64,000 nt of DNA. Source: Bog-473 sp963750075 (GTDB lineage Bacteria; Actinomycetota; Acidimicrobiia; Acidimicrobiales; RAAP-2). This document shows, piece by piece, positions 1 to 7,521 of this stretch. The stretch covers positions 434,001 to 498,000 of the forward strand of contig CAVVPG010000004.1 of assembly GCA_963750075.1 (NCBI GenBank), written 5' to 3'. The translations under genes were made by a program, and so were the position numbers. The notes under the pieces are model-generated. The model was given only the letters and a program-made list of their open reading frames with translations, searched no databases and had not been told where the DNA came from. How positions within the stretch are numbered: the stretch's first letter is position 1; the number at the start of each line of letters is the position of its first letter.

Positions 1-1305
1 CTGCTGATAGGTCCAGTTGCCCTGGCCGTTGTCCTGACCGATGGCGTACCCGAGCGCTCCCCACTGACCCATCCCGATGCCGTGCCCCCAGCCCTGGCCG
101 GTGATGTTCACGGTGCCACCGCTTTGCGATGCCGTGAAGAGATCCGAGAGGAAACCGAGATTGCCGGAGAACTCGGTGCCGGGGATGGTGATGTTCTGGG
201 CTGTTCCATCGAGGGTGATGGTGTCCACCCGCCCGTACCCGAAGTCGTAGGGATGCCCAGAGTCCGAGGTCGCACCACCAAAACCGGTGAACGTGCCGAT
301 CTGCGGCCACGTCGTCTGAATGGTTGTGGTGCTCACCGAGGTGGCCCAGTGGTGGTTGGGGTTGCACGGGCCGTTGGTGATGCACACGGCGTCGCCGTCG
401 TCGGGCACCGCGGTGAACGGCGATTGGCCACTCGCGGCACTCGAGGTGTACCCGCCCGTCGATGCGGAGTACTCCGTGGTGGCGATCTGGCCGTCGGGCA
501 TCACCATCACCTGGCCCGCGGTGTCGTTGGCCGCAGCCTCGCTCGTCGCCGTTTCGTACTGGGTGCCGCGGTAGGTCTGGCAGGTGAGATCGCAGGTGTC
601 GGCGTACCCCCCGTAGCCGCCCAGGTCGGCCAGGACATAGGAGCGGACGGCTACGGCCTGGGCCTCGAGCTCCTGGAAGCCCCAGTCCATGTTCTGGGGG
701 CCGGCACCACCGAGGCTGGCCCAGCTCGTCGGCGACTCCCCGGGCACCGTGTCGGCCACGTACTGCTCGAGCGGGAGCGTGTTGACCGACCTCGCTTGAC
801 CGAGCGAGTTGTAGACCGCGGTCAGCGTGCCGTGGACCGTCGGGCTCCCGCCCGCGACGCACAGCGTCAGGAGTCCGCCGAGCGGCGAGGCGGTCGGGGC
901 GGTCTGGTTCGTCGACACCTGGCTCCACGGACCCTCACAGCCGGGGCCCGTGTCGACCTCCCAGGTCCCGGCCGTCTGGTGGAACCGCACGGCCGCCGCG
1001 CTCGGCACGCCCGGCGCCGACACGCTGCCGCCCGAGCCGGTCACGATGACATCGAGGCCGTCGTTCTCGGTCATCGCGACCCGCACGTTCGTCGCGTCAC
1101 CAGGCAAGGCGTGGGCCTGCGCAGACGGGATCAGCGCCGGCACGGACGGCCGGTCGGGCGCACCGAGGTCGGCCGCCGCGAGGGACGCCGGGCCCACCAG
1201 GGCGGCGGCCACCACCAGGGTCAGCGCGAGCGCGAGGGCGGCGAAGGGCGCGCCGGTGCCCCGCCGCAGGATTCCGGGACGTGCGAGCTGTGTTCCGACG
1301 GGCAC
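1..1305 (-). CDS. Secreted SpoIID/LytB-domain protein, 3' end outside window
   Basis: Reading leftward from a GTG at 1305, the frame stays open to the window edge (435 codons, C-terminus missing). The first ~45 residues are a basic start followed by a long Ala/Leu/Val stretch ending near AAAD, a likely Sec signal peptide. From about residue 175 the SpoIID core is visible (LPLEQYVADTVPGE, then AVAVRSYVLA, then YSASTGGYT), and near the edge the typical C-terminal GWGHGIGMGQWGALGYA. SpoIID/LytB proteins act on peptidoglycan outside the membrane; in non-sporulating actinobacteria the exact role is unknown. It is divergent from the glycosyltransferase starting at 1394. The start is chosen because it is the first one giving a complete signal peptide. 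Confidence 0.85.
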   Translation of the reverse strand, partial: MPVGTQLARPGILRRGTGAPFAALALALTLVVAAALVGPASLAAADLGAPDRPSVPALIPSAQAHALPGDATNVRVAMTENDGLDVIVTGSGGSVSAPGVPSAAAVRFHQTAGTWEVDTGPGCEGPWSQVSTNQTAPTASPLGGLLTLCVAGGSPTVHGTLTAVYNSLGQARSVNTLPLEQYVADTVPGESPTSWASLGGAGPQNMDWGFQELEAQAVAVRSYVLADLGGYGGYADTCDLTCQTYRGTQYETATSEAAANDTAGQVMVMPDGQIATTEYSASTGGYTSSAASGQSPFTAVPDDGDAVCITNGPCNPNHHWATSVSTTTIQTTWPQIGTFTGFGGATSDSGHPYDFGYGRVDTITLDGTAQNITIPGTEFSGNLGFLSDLFTASQSGGTVNITGQGWGHGIGMGQWGALGYAIGQDNGQGNWTYQQ

Positions 1306-1393
1306 GATCGGGCCAGGCTACCGGTGCGACCTGGTGACTTTGATGATGGCTCGGCAATCGGGGTGCGAAAGGGCGCCGGTACACTGCACGGCC

Positions 1394-2476
1394 GTGCGGG
1401 TCGACCAGGTCATACCGTCGCTCGCCAGCCGCGACGCCATCGGGGTGCACACGTTGAACCTGCGCGACGGCTTGCGCGCCGCGGGCATCGATTCGGACGT
1501 CTACTACGGCAGCCACACGCCCGACGTGGCGCACGAGGGCCGGCCCGTGATCGAGCTCGGCCGGACCGGGCGCGACCGCTGGCTGCTGTATCAAGCCTCC
1601 ATCGGGAGCCCGGTGTACGACATCCTCGCGGCGAGGGCCGAGCCCAAGCTCGTCAACTACCACAACATCACGCCCGCCGAGCTGCTGCGCGACTGGGAGC
1701 CCGCCGTGGCCTACGAGGCCGCACTCGGTCGCACACAGCTGGGGCGCCTCGCACCGCAGAGCCGCTTCGCCGTCGCCGACTCCGCGTTCAACGAGTCGGA
1801 GCTGCAGGCGCTCGGCTACCGGGGCACCGCCGTGGTCCCCCTCCTGATCGACATGCACGCCAAGAGCGACGAGCCCGACCCCGAGCTGGCGGCGTCGCTG
1901 GCGCGCCGCAAGGAGCGCGAGGGCGGGGCCGACCTCCTCTACGTGGGGAAGATCTCGCCCCACAAGGCGCCGCACGACCTCGTCAAGATGCTCGACGTCC
2001 TCCGCCGCACCGACGACCCGGCGGCCCGCCTGCACATGGTCGGCTCGCCGCTGGGCGTCACCTACGAGCCGGCGCTGCGCGCCTTCATCGAGGAGCTGGG
2101 CCTCACCGGCGCCGCGCTCCTGCCCGGCTCGGTCACCGGCGCCGAGCTCGAGGCGTACTACCAGGCGGCCGACGTCTTCGTCTGCGCCTCCGACCACGAG
2201 GGCTTCTGCGTGCCGCTCGCCGAGGCCATGGGCCACGGCGTCCCCATCGTCGCCTACGGCGTCACCGCGGTGCCCGAGACGGTGGGCGGGGCAGGGCTGG
2301 TGCTGCCCGACAAGTCCGCCGTGCCGTTCGCGGCGGCCGTCGGCAGGGTGCTGGCCGACCCCACCCTGCGCGAGGTGCTCGCTGGCGCCGGCAAGGAGCG
2401 TGCGGCAGCCTTCGACCTCGGCGCGTCGACGCAGCGCTTCGTGGCCCTCATTCAGGCGGCAATCGACGCCTCCTGA
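1394..2476 (+). CDS. Family-4 type glycosyltransferase (paralogue group A)
   Basis: A 360-residue GT-B glycosyltransferase, starting at a GTG that gives MRVDQVIPSL. Group-A features are SRDAIGVHTLNLR near residue 15, LVNYHNITP near 87, a C-terminal Rossmann half beginning with LLYVGKISPHKAPHD, and the nucleotide-sugar EX7E motif HEGFCVPLAEAM near 275. The same layout occurs in the genes at 4270-5337, 5334-6425 and 14933-16036. It probably transfers a sugar from an NDP-sugar to a cell-surface glycan in the cytoplasm; donor and acceptor cannot be read from the sequence. The frame is open further upstream, but that part overlaps the divergent neighbour and has no family similarity. Confidence 0.88.
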   Translation: MRVDQVIPSLASRDAIGVHTLNLRDGLRAAGIDSDVYYGSHTPDVAHEGRPVIELGRTGRDRWLLYQASIGSPVYDILAARAEPKLVNYHNITPAELLRDWEPAVAYEAALGRTQLGRLAPQSRFAVADSAFNESELQALGYRGTAVVPLLIDMHAKSDEPDPELAASLARRKEREGGADLLYVGKISPHKAPHDLVKMLDVLRRTDDPAARLHMVGSPLGVTYEPALRAFIEELGLTGAALLPGSVTGAELEAYYQAADVFVCASDHEGFCVPLAEAMGHGVPIVAYGVTAVPETVGGAGLVLPDKSAVPFAAAVGRVLADPTLREVLAGAGKERAAAFDLGASTQRFVALIQAAIDAS

Positions 2477-2520
2477 GGGTTGGCGTCACGGCCGCCGATC
2501 CCCCGACGGCCTTCGCGGCG

Positions 2521-4188
2521 TCAGCCGGCCATGGCGACGATCGGCGCGTTGAGGTGCTGGCCGCCCTGGGAGCCTTCGAACGGCGCGCTGCCGAAGTTGA
2601 AGACCCCGCCGTCGGAGGCCGCGAGCCAATAGCCCAGGCCGTCCGGGGTGGCCGCCATGCCGATGATCGGCGCGTTGAGGTGCTGGCCGCCCATCGACTT
2701 GTAGAAGCCGGCACTGCCGAAGTTGAAGATGCCGCCGTCGGAGGCCGCGAGCCAGTAACCCAGGCCGTCCGGCGTGGCCGCCATGCCGACGATCGGCGCG
2801 TTGAGGTGCTGGCCGCCCATCGACTTGTAGAAGCCGGCGTCGCCGAAGTTGAAGACGCCGCCGTCCGACGCGACGAGCCAGTAGCCGTTGCCGTCGGGGG
2901 TGGCCGCCATGCCGACGATCGGCGCGTTGAGGTGCTGGCCGCCCATCGACTTGTAGAAGCCGGCGCTGCCGAAGTCGAAGACACCGCCGTCGGACGCGAC
3001 CAGCCAGTAGCCCTTGCCGTCGGGGGCGGCGGCCATGCCGACGATGGGTGCGTTCAGGGGAGTCCCACCCATCGACTTGTAGAAGCCGGCGTCGCCGAAG
3101 TTGAAGACGCCGCCGTCCGACGCGACCATCCAGTAGCCCATCCCGTCCGGCGTGGCCGCCGTGCCCACGATCGGCGCGTTGAGGTGCTGGCCGCCCATCG
3201 ACTTGTAGAAGCCGGCACCGCCGAAGTTGAAGATGCCGCCGTCGGAGGCCGCGAGCCAGTAGCCGCACGGGCTGTAGGAGACAGTCACCTGGCCGTTGCC
3301 GGACTGGGAGCCGGCGGTGAATTGGGCGCTCGCCGGCCCGAAGTTGGAGCCGCCGCCGCCACCGGCGCCGCTCGCCCCGTAGCCGGCGCCACCGCCGCCG
3401 CCACCGAAGTAGCCGCCACCGCCGCCACCGCCGCCGTCACCGTTGCTCCCGCCGTTGCCACCGGTGTCCGCGCTCCCGGCTGTGCCGTCGGCTGCGGGCG
3501 TTGCCGGGACGGTGCCACCTCCCGCCCCCGGACCGGCCAAGGTGCCGGACTGACCGCCCAGCGCGGCGTTGGTGCCGCCGCCGCCCGCCGCCGGAGCACC
3601 CGCCGAGCCGGCTGTTGCCGAAGCTCCTCCGGGACCACCGACTCCGTTCGGGCCGTAGGCGCCACCGCCTCCGCCACCACCGGCCACGATGACCCTGTTG
3701 GCGAGCCCGGACCCGCCGATCCGGACGTCGGACGCGCCGCCTCCTCCACCACCCGCTCGGCCCAACCCGGTCCCGCCGGATCCGCCGTTGGGGGCGCCGC
3801 CAGCTCCGACGACGGTGCCGGAGGAATTGTCTCCGTTGCCTCCCGTCCCGCCGACATCGACCTGGACGGACGATCCCGCAGTCACAGGGACGGTCGCCGC
3901 GACCTGTCCGCCCAGTCCGCCGGCTGCCGCGGCGTTCGGCGTCAGGGTGCCGCCCAGGCCACCCTGCCCGCCCGCAACCGTGAACGTCGCCTGGCAGACG
4001 TTGCTCGGCACCGTCCAGGTCGACGTGCCGACCGTGGAGAAGGTGACCACCGTCGGCGCGGCCGCGGCCCCTGCATCGACCGGAGCCGCGGCGATGGCGC
4101 CACCGGCGACCAGGGCCGAGACGCTCACGGCACCGACCACGAGCCGTCGAAACCCTCGTCCTTCGCCCATTCGAACTCGCATGTGCAC
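2521..4188 (-). CDS. Secreted Gly-rich protein with six GYWLVASDGG repeats
   Basis: A 555-residue exported protein. A GTG start at 4188 is preceded by GAGGAGG at 8-nt spacing; ATGs at 4182 and 4170 are alternatives. Residues ~15-42 form a signal peptide ending in Ala-rich sequence. A domain of about 250 residues follows that is extremely rich in Gly, Ala and Asn, with runs of up to nine Gly. It starts with FSTVGTSTWTVPSNV, as in Gly-rich adhesin or surface domains. The C-terminal ~248 residues are six tandem 42-residue repeats (consensus GYWLVASDGGVFNFGDAGF then YKSMGGQHLNAPIVGMAATP). It lies directly downstream of the MT-GT-GT operon. Function unknown; surface location is inferred from the signal peptide. 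Confidence 0.85.
   Translation of the reverse strand: MHMRVRMGEGRGFRRLVVGAVSVSALVAGGAIAAAPVDAGAAAAPTVVTFSTVGTSTWTVPSNVCQATFTVAGGQGGLGGTLTPNAAAAGGLGGQVAATVPVTAGSSVQVDVGGTGGNGDNSSGTVVGAGGAPNGGSGGTGLGRAGGGGGGASDVRIGGSGLANRVIVAGGGGGGGAYGPNGVGGPGGASATAGSAGAPAAGGGGTNAALGGQSGTLAGPGAGGGTVPATPAADGTAGSADTGGNGGSNGDGGGGGGGGYFGGGGGGAGYGASGAGGGGGSNFGPASAQFTAGSQSGNGQVTVSYSPCGYWLAASDGGIFNFGGAGFYKSMGGQHLNAPIVGTAATPDGMGYWMVASDGGVFNFGDAGFYKSMGGTPLNAPIVGMAAAPDGKGYWLVASDGGVFDFGSAGFYKSMGGQHLNAPIVGMAATPDGNGYWLVASDGGVFNFGDAGFYKSMGGQHLNAPIVGMAATPDGLGYWLAASDGGIFNFGSAGFYKSMGGQHLNAPIIGMAATPDGLGYWLAASDGGVFNFGSAPFEGSQGGQHLNAPIVAMAG
2524..3265 (-). repeat. Six tandem 126-bp coding repeats
   Basis: The DNA encoding the C-terminal repeats has a strict 126-bp period (42 codons). 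Central copies are almost identical at base level, including the segment encoding GQHLNAPIVGMAATPDG. The copy nearest the C-terminus is degenerate (SAPFEGSQGG in place of AGFYKSMGG). Near-identity points to recent expansion or gene conversion. Confidence 0.9.
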
Positions 4189-4269
4189 GGCGTCAGCCTC
4201 CTCGTCCTCAGCGGCCGAGCGACCTTACCGAGACTTCTGACACTGGGGGTGGACCGTCTGGGTCCGCGC

Positions 4270-5337
4270 TCAGGCCCCGGCGCGCAGGGCGGCAACTAGG
4301 TCGACGGCCCGCTCCCCCGCCGAGGCGAGGTCGAGGTCGGCCACGCGGCGCGAAGCCGCCCGGGCCAGCGACTCTTTGAGGCCCCGGTCCTCCAGCACCC
4401 GGGTGACGGCGCCGGCGAGGGCCCAGGGGTCGGTGGCGTCGACGAGCAGGCCGCCGTCGCCCACCACCTCGGGCAGGGCGCCGGCCCGGTTGGCCACGAC
4501 GGGGACGCCCGACGTCATGGCCTCGAGGACGGGCACGCCGAAGCCCTCGTGCCGGGAGGTGATGACGAGCACGTCGGCGCGCGCCAGTGCGGCGGCCAGG
4601 TCGGCGTCGCTCAGCACGCCGGCGAACATCACGGCGTCGTGCAGGCCCAGGTCGTCGACGAAGCGGCGCAGCGCGCCGGTGTAGGTCGCCACGACCGGCC
4701 GCCCGACGACGGTCAGCGTCGCCTCGGGGTCATGGTGCTCCCGGGCGACGAGGAGTGCCGCCGCGGCGAACTCGATGCCCTTGTTGGGGGCGAGGCGGCC
4801 GACGCTGAGCCAGCGTGCGCCGGTGCGTCGTCGGGCATCGGCGGCGGCGCCGGGCCCGGTCCCGGCGGGCACGAGGTCGGCCGGGGGGACCACGGCCGTG
4901 CGCCCGTAGCCGGCGTCGCGCAGCTCGGTCTCGTTGAAGGCCGACACGGCGATGCCGAGCGCGCAGCGCGGCGCGAGTTGGCGCAGCTGGCCCTGGGCGA
5001 GCAGCTGGTGGCGTGCCAGCGCATTGTCCCAGGGGGCGTAGAGGTCCGGCGGCGTGACGTTGTGGTAGTTCACGACGAGCGGCTCGGGGCGTGCCCCCAA
5101 CCAGGGCGCGATCGCCGACGCGGTGGCGAACTGGTAGAGCAGCACGTCGCCCGGCTCGGCCTCACCGGCGTACCCGGCGAACGGGTGCGTCTCGGCCTCG
5201 GTCTCGGGGTCCGCCCTCTCGACGTAGATCCGGGAGCTGATCCCGCGGGCCGCCATGACCTCGCGCAGGCGGAGCGTGTGGCGGCCGACCGCGTCGCCGC
5301 GGTGGAGCATGGGGACGAATTGGTGGATGCTGCTCAT
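4270..5337 (-). CDS. Family-4 type glycosyltransferase (paralogue group A)
   Basis: A 355-residue GT-B glycosyltransferase. The N-terminus MSSIHQFVPMLHRGDAVGRH is near-identical in pattern to the gene upstream, then VVNYHNVTPPDLYAPWDN, GARWLSVGRLAPNKGIEFA opening the second Rossmann domain, and the donor-binding motif HEGFGVPVLEAM. Its ATG overlaps the stop of the preceding GT gene by 4 nt (ATGA), which indicates translational coupling in a methyltransferase-GT-GT operon. Together with the 5334-6425 gene it looks like a tandem duplication that has diverged in acceptor-facing regions. Sugar specificity unknown. Confidence 0.9.
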   Translation of the reverse strand: MSSIHQFVPMLHRGDAVGRHTLRLREVMAARGISSRIYVERADPETEAETHPFAGYAGEAEPGDVLLYQFATASAIAPWLGARPEPLVVNYHNVTPPDLYAPWDNALARHQLLAQGQLRQLAPRCALGIAVSAFNETELRDAGYGRTAVVPPADLVPAGTGPGAAADARRRTGARWLSVGRLAPNKGIEFAAAALLVAREHHDPEATLTVVGRPVVATYTGALRRFVDDLGLHDAVMFAGVLSDADLAAALARADVLVITSRHEGFGVPVLEAMTSGVPVVANRAGALPEVVGDGGLLVDATDPWALAGAVTRVLEDRGLKESLARAASRRVADLDLASAGERAVDLVAALRAGA

Positions 5338-6425
5338 GCGGGGCGCCTGGACTGCGCCGCCAGCGGGGCCAGCAGGCTCACGAAACGGTCGGCGGCGGTG
5401 GCGAGGTCCAGCTCGGCCAGCCGCCGGCGCGCCGCCTCGCCGAGGGTGGAGCGGCGCGGCGCGTCGGCCAGCAGGGCGGCGATGGCGGCGGCCAGCGCGT
5501 AGGGGTCCTTGTCCGAGACGAGGGCGCCGGCCCCGCCGAGCACCTCGGGCAGTGCCCCGCGGTCGAAGGCGACGACGGGCAACCCAGCGGACATCGCCTC
5601 GACCACCGGGACGCAGAAGCCCTCGTGCTCCGAGGTCACGACGAGCACGTCGGCGTCGGCGTAGGCCGCCGCCACGGTCGCGTCGCCGGCGTGCCCGGCG
5701 AAGGTGACGGCGCTCCCCAGCCCCATCTCGGCCACGTAACGGTGCAGCGCGGCGACGTAGGAGTCCGTAGCGGGCTTCCCGATGATCTGCAGCGTCGCTC
5801 CGGGGTCCGCGTGCGCCCGGGCGACGGCCAGCGCGGCAACGGTGTTCTCGAGCGCCTTGTTGGGTGACACCCGGCCCACGGCCAGCCACCGCGCGCCGCT
5901 CGGGCCCGGCCGCCCCGCCGCGGCGCGGGTCCCTCGGGGCGCGGCGGGGGCCGGATCGAGGGCGGCCGACGGGGGGACCACCGCCGTGGTGGCGAACCCG
6001 GCGCCGGCCAGGTGCGCCCGGTTGTAGGCCGAGTCGGCCACCGCCAGGGCCGTCCGCGGCGCCAGCAGGCGCAGGTCCCCCTGCGCCCGCAGCTGGCCGA
6101 GGGCCAGGTGGTTGTCCCAGGGCGCCATCAGATCGGGCGGCGTGATGTTGTGGTAGTTCACGACGAGGGTCTCGGATCGGCCGGCCAGCCACGGCGCCAT
6201 CGCCGACGCGGTGGCGAACTGGTAGACGGCCACGTCGCCCCCCTCGGCGGCGTCCGGGTACGAGAGCACGGGGAGCGTCTCGTCCGCCGTCTCCTCGTCG
6301 ACGGTGTCCACGTAGATCTCCGAGCGGAATCCGCGCGCCCGCGTCGCCTCGCGGAGGCGGAGGGTGTGGCGGCCGACCGCATCGCCGCGGTGGAGGACGG
6401 GGACGAAGTGGTGGATGCCGCTCAC
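5334..6425 (-). CDS. Family-4 type glycosyltransferase (paralogue group A)
   Basis: A 363-residue GT-B glycosyltransferase starting at a GTG that overlaps the stop of the methyltransferase gene by 4 nt (GTGA). Visible are MSGIHHFVPVLHRGDAVGRH at the N-terminus, VVNYHNITPPDLMAPWDNH, GARWLAVGRVSPNKALENT, and HEGFCVPVVEAMSAGLPVV with the EX7E donor-binding pair. An Ala/Pro/Gly/Arg-rich linker of about 25 residues separates the two halves. It is the closest paralogue of the next gene. The likely role is addition of a sugar to a surface glycan on the cytoplasmic side. Confidence 0.9.
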   Translation of the reverse strand: MSGIHHFVPVLHRGDAVGRHTLRLREATRARGFRSEIYVDTVDEETADETLPVLSYPDAAEGGDVAVYQFATASAMAPWLAGRSETLVVNYHNITPPDLMAPWDNHLALGQLRAQGDLRLLAPRTALAVADSAYNRAHLAGAGFATTAVVPPSAALDPAPAAPRGTRAAAGRPGPSGARWLAVGRVSPNKALENTVAALAVARAHADPGATLQIIGKPATDSYVAALHRYVAEMGLGSAVTFAGHAGDATVAAAYADADVLVVTSEHEGFCVPVVEAMSAGLPVVAFDRGALPEVLGGAGALVSDKDPYALAAAIAALLADAPRRSTLGEAARRRLAELDLATAADRFVSLLAPLAAQSRRPA

Positions 6426-7417
6426 GAGGGGACGGCGGCGGTCAGCGCGAACCGGCGGTCGTGCACCTCCGCGCCGTCGAGCGGCGCCACCTCCACGAAC
6501 CCGGAACGTCCGAGCAGGAGCTCCCACGTCGCGGCATGGAGCGGATGGCCCTCGACCAGGTCGAGCGCGGCGGGGTCCCGCGACTCGACGGCGCCGGCGA
6601 GCTCCGAGACGATCACGAGCGGCGCGTCGTGCGCCAGGGCGCGCCGGCACTCGGCCAGGAGCGGCAGCAGCGCGTGCAGCGCGAGGCGGTCGACCACGCC
6701 GCTCAGGACGATGCCGCCGAGCGCGCCCGCCGGGCGCCCGGCCAGGTACTCGGACGCCTCACCCATGGTGACCGAGCAGCCTCCCTCGAGCGCGCGCAGC
6801 GCCACCGCGCCCCGTGGCTCGACCCCGTGCGCCGTGGCGCCCCGGCCGGCGATCGCCCTCAGCAGGCCGCCCTCACCGCAGTCTGCGTGCACGATCTCCC
6901 CGCCGGGCGTGCGGGCGAGGACGTGCGCCACCACGGGTCCCACCCAAGGGCCGAGCTCGCGCGCCGGGACGAGCCAGGCCGCTCCGTCCACCGGCCGGTC
7001 CTCGGCGGCAAGCCTCGCCTCCAGGGTGGCCACGCGGGCCGCGAGGAAGCGGAAGGCCTCGACCACGTGGCCCATCGCCTCCTCGAGCTCGGTCGCCTCG
7101 GCCTCGGACGGCCGTTCGGCCCGGTTCCGCTTCCGACGCAGGCGGCCCGGCCGCCGCACGGCGGCTCGACGCTCCGACTCGACCGCGTCCGACAGCGCCG
7201 ACGCTCCGGGGTGGTACGGCCCGTAGCGATCGCCGAGATGCGTGAACGCCGCCAGGAAGTTCCACGCGTCGCTCCCCTGGGGCGCCAGGCGGGCGAACGC
7301 TTCGTGCAGGGCCTGGGCGGCCCGGGACCGGTCCTCTTGGGAGGGAAGGCCGGCGTCGTCCCTGTTCTCCCCGCCCACAGGATTGGCATCGTCCATCGGG
7401 GGAATAGCTGCGGGCAC
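6422..7417 (-). CDS. SAM-dependent methyltransferase heading a GT operon
   Basis: About 331 residues. The first ~120 are acidic or helical with no clear domain. A class I methyltransferase fold follows, with GGEIVHADCGEGGLLRAIAG as the SAM-binding motif I, then HGVEPRG, and LGGIVLSGVVDRL around motif IV. It is paralogous to the 16033-17046 protein, which has the same order (ILHAACGDGWLVRRI, YGVDPR, LGGVVLSGMVEGM) and also precedes a group-A GT gene with a 4-nt overlap. It may methylate a sugar, for example to cap a glycan chain; that is inference. Start is either the GTG at 7417 or the ATG at 7396; neither has a good ribosome-binding site. Confidence 0.78.
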   Translation of the reverse strand: MPAAIPPMDDANPVGGENRDDAGLPSQEDRSRAAQALHEAFARLAPQGSDAWNFLAAFTHLGDRYGPYHPGASALSDAVESERRAAVRRPGRLRRKRNRAERPSEAEATELEEAMGHVVEAFRFLAARVATLEARLAAEDRPVDGAAWLVPARELGPWVGPVVAHVLARTPGGEIVHADCGEGGLLRAIAGRGATAHGVEPRGAVALRALEGGCSVTMGEASEYLAGRPAGALGGIVLSGVVDRLALHALLPLLAECRRALAHDAPLVIVSELAGAVESRDPAALDLVEGHPLHAATWELLLGRSGFVEVAPLDGAEVHDRRFALTAAVPS

Positions 7418-7521
7418 GGCGGTCGATGCTACCGGCGATGCCCGTCGCGGGCTTCGGCCCGCTCTCCGTGCACGATGACGAACGACTACCTTCGGCAGGC
7501 CGAGAAAGGGTGCACTCGAAC

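Noticed and set aside
2486..3268. Second repetitive minus-strand frame
   Set aside because: Repeat-like only because it reads the 126-bp DNA repeats out of frame.
3330..3500. Possible CRISPR or noncoding repeat in the GCC/ACC-rich tract
   Set aside because: It is a codon-periodic glycine tract inside a coding frame; no spacers or palindromic repeats.
82..4299. 1405-codon plus-strand frame
   Set aside because: It runs antisense through the SpoIID gene and the repeat protein and through the wrong frame of the glycosyltransferase gene; the product is Arg/Gly/Ala-rich with no family pattern.
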